From Planctomycetaceae bacterium (GTDB lineage: Bacteria; Planctomycetota; Planctomycetia; Pirellulales; Thermoguttaceae): 18,353 nucleotides of DNA. The notes below the pieces were generated by a model. That model searched no databases, was not told the origin of the DNA, and was given only the letters and a program-made list of their open reading frames with translations. Below, in pieces: positions 15,269-18,353 of this stretch. The stretch covers positions 1-18,353 of the forward strand of contig SUVI01000074.1 of assembly GCA_015062085.1 (NCBI GenBank), read 5' to 3'. Both the position numbers and the translations under genes were made by a program. How positions within the stretch are numbered: the stretch's first letter is position 1; every line of letters begins with the position of its first letter.

Positions 15269-16411
15269 CTATTTTTCAGAATGCGTTTCCGTATCGTTTG
15301 TCTCTTCCATTTCTTCGAGCTGTTTCTTTACCTGTGCGAAACATTTTGTGAGCCGTTCTTTTTTTCCCCAGGCGGCACGGCAGTCCTCGGGGTCCAGAAT
15401 GCGGCAGTGGTGCGTGATCCTATTTTCCTGGAGTTCCCAGCCTGCATGAGTTTCCAGAGCCGCCCAGAAAAACTTTCCGTCCGTGACTTTCATTTTCAGA
15501 TTGGGGGCATCCTGCGGGATGAGGACGTCTTCGGCAGGCGAGGAGCCTTCCTGAAGATAAAATTGCCAGGCTTGCCGGAAATTCTGGAAATCGTGATTGG
15601 GAATGTACGTCCGGATCATGTCTCGGAGCGTTGAAAAAGAGTCACGGAACTGGAAGTCCCATTCATTTTCTGCGATCAGCACGTTTTGAAAGTTTTCCCG
15701 TTCTTCTGCACTTCCCAGTCCCAGCATGGGGGTGTAGTGCATTTCTTTAAAACTGTTGCCGAGTTCTTTCCATCGGTCGAGATCCATCAGGTCGATCTCT
15801 TTTTCTGCGAGACTTTCTGCCGTGACTGCGGCCATGAGCGCACCATCCTGCGGGTGGACGAAATTCAAAAGCGGCATTTGCGAGGCGGCTGCGGCTGCGT
15901 CTACTGCGGGAGCTTCATCCGGAATGGCGGCTGCGAAGAAAACGATCTGCATGACGCGAACATTCTGGGCTTTCAGCTGCTCCATGCTTTTTGCGATGAC
16001 TCGGCAGCCGAGCGAGTGTCCGATGAGGATGAGGTTTTTTTGCGCGTCGGACGGGAGCGTCAGGATCAGGTTATTGAGCATTTCGCTTGCCTTTTCCGTA
16101 TTTCCAGCCGCGATGCCGTACGTCGTGATCTCGCCCGTGAATCGGCTTTCCCAAGGCAGGACGCCACCCTGAAATTCCCGTTCCGGCATGTGCGTTTCCA
16201 GAGAGCGCAGGATCTCTTGAAGTTCTTCGGAATAGTCTCGGTCTTGAGTCTGCCATCCGGGAACGAGAATGCAGTACGAGCGCGTTTTCGCGGTCTTTTT
16301 CTGGGGCGTATTTTCCGCAGAAAACGACAGACTGGCGAGACAGAAGGGCAGTCCGCAGCCGCAAAGGATCAGAAACAGCGCGGAACGCCGGCTCAGCATC
16401 CTAAAATTCAT
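15269..16411 (-). CDS. Secreted alpha/beta hydrolase
   Basis: 380 residues with an N-terminal signal (basic MNFRMLSRRS, then ALFLILCGCGLPFCLASLSF, with a probable cut near FSA-EN at about 32-33). An early strand plus oxyanion-type loop CILVPGWQT (47-55) leads to the nucleophile elbow LILIGHSLGCRV (127-138) with Ser133. The nearby HPQDGAL could provide the acid, but the catalytic His is not certain. The fold resembles serine hydrolases of the DUF900/alpha-beta type; the substrate is unknown. The start is set by GGAGG six bases upstream of ATG 16411; an upstream ATG at 16459 lacks this and would bury the signal peptide. It is transcribed divergently from the LEPR-XLL-like gene and convergently with rpsD. 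Confidence 0.85.
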   Translation of the reverse strand: MNFRMLSRRSALFLILCGCGLPFCLASLSFSAENTPQKKTAKTRSYCILVPGWQTQDRDYSEELQEILRSLETHMPEREFQGGVLPWESRFTGEITTYGIAAGNTEKASEMLNNLILTLPSDAQKNLILIGHSLGCRVIAKSMEQLKAQNVRVMQIVFFAAAIPDEAPAVDAAAAASQMPLLNFVHPQDGALMAAVTAESLAEKEIDLMDLDRWKELGNSFKEMHYTPMLGLGSAEERENFQNVLIAENEWDFQFRDSFSTLRDMIRTYIPNHDFQNFRQAWQFYLQEGSSPAEDVLIPQDAPNLKMKVTDGKFFWAALETHAGWELQENRITHHCRILDPEDCRAAWGKKERLTKCFAQVKKQLEEMEETNDTETHSEK

Positions 16412-16658
16412 GAGTGCCTCCGAAAGTTTTCTGATTTTTGTATTTTCAGTTGAAACCATTTCTTTCTATGGTATACCAAAATTCGGAAGAGGCAAGGTCT
16501 TCCCGGTACATTTTCTGATAAAAACGGAAAAAAACGGAAGGATCTTCGAATGAAACGAAAATTTTGCCGGATCTTGGAAGTTTTTCGGCGAGTTTTTGAG
16601 AGGGCGGCGCGTTGGGGACTTGACTCCTTTCCAATAATGAAACGGACAGGAGGTGAAC

Positions 16659-17909
16659 ATGAGCATTCCCTTTTTCAGGATCAGTGATCGTCAGCGGGGC
16701 GTTTCGTGGAAAAGACGCCATCCCCGGCACTCGAATCGACCGCGGAATCTTCGGTTTCGGCCGATGTTTGCGGAGGCTCTGGAAGAGCGAATGGTCATGA
16801 GCACACTCTCTCCTCTCCAGCCTGCTGCGTCGATGGAGAGTAGTGCGAAGGTTCCGGAGGATCTGGTTTCCTCCAGCGCAGTTTACGCTCCGGCAATTCC
16901 GGGAGAGGGCTCTTTCCATTCAGAGGATCTTTCTCTTCTGGAAAATGCGGCAGCAGGCTCCATTCTCCCCGGCCAACCGTCCGTGAACGGCTCGGATCGC
17001 GCTTTGGCACGTCTTACAGACGCTTCCTGGACGGTGCTGGAGGGAGAAAGAACGAACTTTGCAGATCGGAATTTTACGGCTCCGGCGGAGACACTGGAAA
17101 TTTCCGAAACCGCGGTCGGAGATGTGGGGGAAGAACTCACCGATGACCCGGCTCAGCCAATGATCCCAGGCATTCCGCCCGGTGATGCAGGCGGATTGGC
17201 CGGCGGAAACGGTGGGGGACGCCTGCCGCTCGAGATACCCGGTTTCGGCGGGTACGGAAACGCGTACTATCTCACGAATGTCGGTGAACCGCTGGCGAGG
17301 GTCATCTGGCTCTACGCACAGTATTTCAACGATCAGCAGCGCGTCACACCGACGCAGACGGAATTTCCGCGTTCCCGGACCGACTATTCTTCCAGCACGA
17401 CCGGGCTGTTCGGTACATCGCTCGGCGGGATGATCTACTATGATGAGATCGACGGGGATGGGGACGCGAAACCGCCGAAAGAAGAAAATGTGCCGAAAAA
17501 TGAAGAAGAAAATGCGATCCCAAAGAAAAGATCCGAAGAACCGCGGATCGAACAGCGGCTGGAACAGGAATTGGAGCATACGTTCCAAGAACTGTTCCGA
17601 AAGGGAAATGATGGAGAAACGCCGCCCAATGAAAAACGCGAGCTGCGGAAACCCGTGATCCCAGAGGAGCTTCCGTCCGAAAACGGATTGGAACTGGACA
17701 GTGAGCAGACCTCTGAAAAGAAACTGCGGGAAAATTTGGAAACTTTTTTGAAACCGGAGGTCGGATCGGCAGAAAAACCGGCAGAAAAACCGGCAGAAAA
17801 ACCGGCAGAAAAACCGGCAGAAAAACCGGCAGAAAAAATCGAAGATCTGCCGCCCGCCTCAAAACAGGAGAGCAGTCCCAAGTCCTCTCAGCCGGAGACT
17901 GCACGATGA
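16659..17909 (+). CDS. LEPR-XLL-like secreted planctomycetal protein with AEKP repeats
   Basis: 416 residues. The N-terminus is strongly basic (SWKRRHPRHSNRPRNLRFRP, 16-35) and runs into MFAEALEERMVMS (36-48). This resembles the planctomycete LEPR-XLL motif found at the N-terminus of many exported proteins. The middle is low-complexity Gly/Pro/Ser, including GGLAGGNGGGRLP, followed by a more structured-looking tract (NAYYLTNVGEPLARVIWLYA) and GTSLGGMIYYDEIDGDGD. The rest, about 270-416, is highly charged and Glu/Lys/Pro-rich and ends with AEKP repeats. No catalytic domain is recognised. The start is ATG 16659 with AGGAGG five bases upstream; a GTG at 16653 overlaps that site. Most LEPR-XLL proteins are much longer, so this is an unusually short member or a related surface protein. 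Confidence 0.75.
   Translation: MSIPFFRISDRQRGVSWKRRHPRHSNRPRNLRFRPMFAEALEERMVMSTLSPLQPAASMESSAKVPEDLVSSSAVYAPAIPGEGSFHSEDLSLLENAAAGSILPGQPSVNGSDRALARLTDASWTVLEGERTNFADRNFTAPAETLEISETAVGDVGEELTDDPAQPMIPGIPPGDAGGLAGGNGGGRLPLEIPGFGGYGNAYYLTNVGEPLARVIWLYAQYFNDQQRVTPTQTEFPRSRTDYSSSTTGLFGTSLGGMIYYDEIDGDGDAKPPKEENVPKNEEENAIPKKRSEEPRIEQRLEQELEHTFQELFRKGNDGETPPNEKRELRKPVIPEELPSENGLELDSEQTSEKKLRENLETFLKPEVGSAEKPAEKPAEKPAEKPAEKPAEKIEDLPPASKQESSPKSSQPETAR
17769..17840 (+). repeat. 12-bp coding repeat encoding AEKP
   Basis: GCAGAAAAACCG is repeated five times perfectly (17769-17828), with a degenerate sixth copy to 17840. It encodes AEKP units at the C-terminus of the LEPR-XLL-like protein. Confidence 0.95.
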
Positions 17910-18044
17910 AAAGATCACTTGTCCCGGAAGCTGCGGAGCTGCCGCAGGTGTGAGACCGGCAGGTGCCGCCTCGGAAGAAAAGCTCCATTGGGCCGCGCCC
18001 TGCAGTTGGCGAGATGCCCGATTCCGGGACTTTGTGTGATTTTT
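17910..18044 (+). other. Highly structured 135-nt segment after the stop codon (candidate ncRNA or elaborate terminator)
   Basis: The segment begins directly after the TGA at 17907-17909. Its ends pair: AAAGATCAC (17910-17918) with GTGATTTTT (18036-18044), then GTCCCGGAA (17921-17929) with TTCCGGGAC (18022-18030) across a small internal loop. Inside are CTGCGG-AGCTG-CCGCAG (17931-17947), CGGC-AGGT-GCCG (17957-17968), GGGC-CGC-GCCC (17990-18000) and GGC-GAGAT-GCC (18008-18018). An alternative pairing is GGAGCT (17935-17940) with AGCTCC (17981-17986). I cannot match it to SRP RNA, 6S RNA, tmRNA or common riboswitches. The rest of the 345-bp gap to 18254 has no gene. Confidence 0.5.
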
Positions 18045-18147
18045 AACTTGCGGTCTTTTTTCTATTTTGTTTATTTCCTCTATTTTTGTTGACTGGAAAT
18101 TTTTTTCTAAAAAAATCGCTATAAATGAAAAAATCCGCAAGTTTTAC

Positions 18148-18218
18148 CATGCAGCATGACGATACAATCAGTGTATCCGAGAAAGATTACCATCAGGACG
18201 GGAATAAGAGTACTTATT
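18148..18218. promoter_or_regulatory. Cluster of short dyads upstream of the lipoprotein gene
   Basis: Three inverted repeats lie in a row: CATGC-A-GCATG (18148-18158), GATAC-N7-GTATC (18161-18177) and AATAAG-AGTA-CTTATT (18203-18218). A TACAAT (18163-18168) could be a -10 box lying inside the second dyad, but no good -35 pairs with it. An additional TTGACT lies at 18089-18094. Operator function is inferred only from symmetry and position. Confidence 0.3.
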
Positions 18219-18254
18219 TTCGTTCGGTCAGATATTCAAATATGAGAGGGAGTC

Positions 18255-18353
18255 ATGTTGAAAACAAGTTTGCAAGGAATGATTTTCACCGCGATGGCGG
18301 CTGTTTTGTTCACGGCCAGCGGCTGTGCGTTTTGCACGATGGGTCCGCACCTT
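18255..18353 (+). CDS. Lipoprotein, 5' end only (runs off the window)
   Basis: The first 33 residues are visible. A positively charged start (MLKTSLQG) is followed by a hydrophobic stretch and a clear lipobox, FTASGC, with the lipidated Cys at residue 24. GAGGGAG sits three to ten bases before the ATG, which fixes the start. The frame is open to the last base. Nothing of the mature domain beyond AFCTMGPHL can be seen, so no function is proposed. Confidence 0.75.
   Translation, partial: MLKTSLQGMIFTAMAAVLFTASGCAFCTMGPHL

Noticed and set aside
17910..18044. SRP RNA, 6S RNA, tmRNA or cobalamin riboswitch
   Set aside because: The diagnostic conserved sequences of these RNAs are absent, so only an unidentified structured element is reported.

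Overview
The window most likely comes from a planctomycete. The strongest lineage clue is the protein at 16659-17909, whose N-terminus carries a basic stretch and an EALEERMVMS motif resembling the planctomycetal LEPR-XLL signature of secreted proteins. The ribosomal protein S4 (14206-14847) is of the zinc-free GPKARINRRF type. Two good promoters (upstream of the sulfate operon and of rpsD) fit a housekeeping sigma-70 consensus with 16-bp spacers. The species cannot be named from the sequence alone.

Layout. Positions 2-3898 (+) hold the 3' part of a very large gene. It encodes a repeat-rich cytoplasmic region, a probable SLOG/TIR-like nucleotide-binding fold and about six membrane segments. 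It converges on 3987-5315 (-), a phenylacetate-CoA ligase family enzyme, with a shared hairpin terminator between them. Next come two minus-strand genes that look like an operon: a zinc-ribbon-like membrane protein (8061-8717) followed by a single-pass ankyrin-repeat protein (5577-8018). Divergent from these is a complete sulfate/thiosulfate ABC importer operon at 8971-12928 (+): binding lipoprotein, CysT, CysW and CysA.

Positions 12929-13904 hold a small accessory patch. It has a strong hairpin with a T-tract, a 102-residue ORF that matches only the extreme C-terminal (von Willebrand A) part of TROVE/Ro60 RNA-binding proteins, another long hairpin, and an 85-residue tail-anchored membrane protein behind a near-perfect Shine-Dalgarno. 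rpsD follows with its own strong promoter and a structured leader. Between rpsD and a convergent secreted alpha/beta hydrolase (15269-16411, -) is a 421-bp gap carrying a CACGAAA-rich imperfect palindrome and three 17-bp iteron-like repeats. The window ends with the LEPR-XLL-like protein, a highly structured 135-nt segment directly after its stop codon, and the start of a lipoprotein gene.

How the genes work together. The four sulfate genes form one functional unit. The ankyrin and zinc-ribbon genes probably act together at the membrane, but their role is unknown. The other genes appear to be independent neighbours. A recurrent theme is in-frame 12-bp (four-codon) tandem repeats with unrelated sequences in three separate genes. 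The most unusual items are the giant SLOG-like membrane protein, the orphan TROVE fragment with its upstream hairpin, and the structured segment at 17910-18044.
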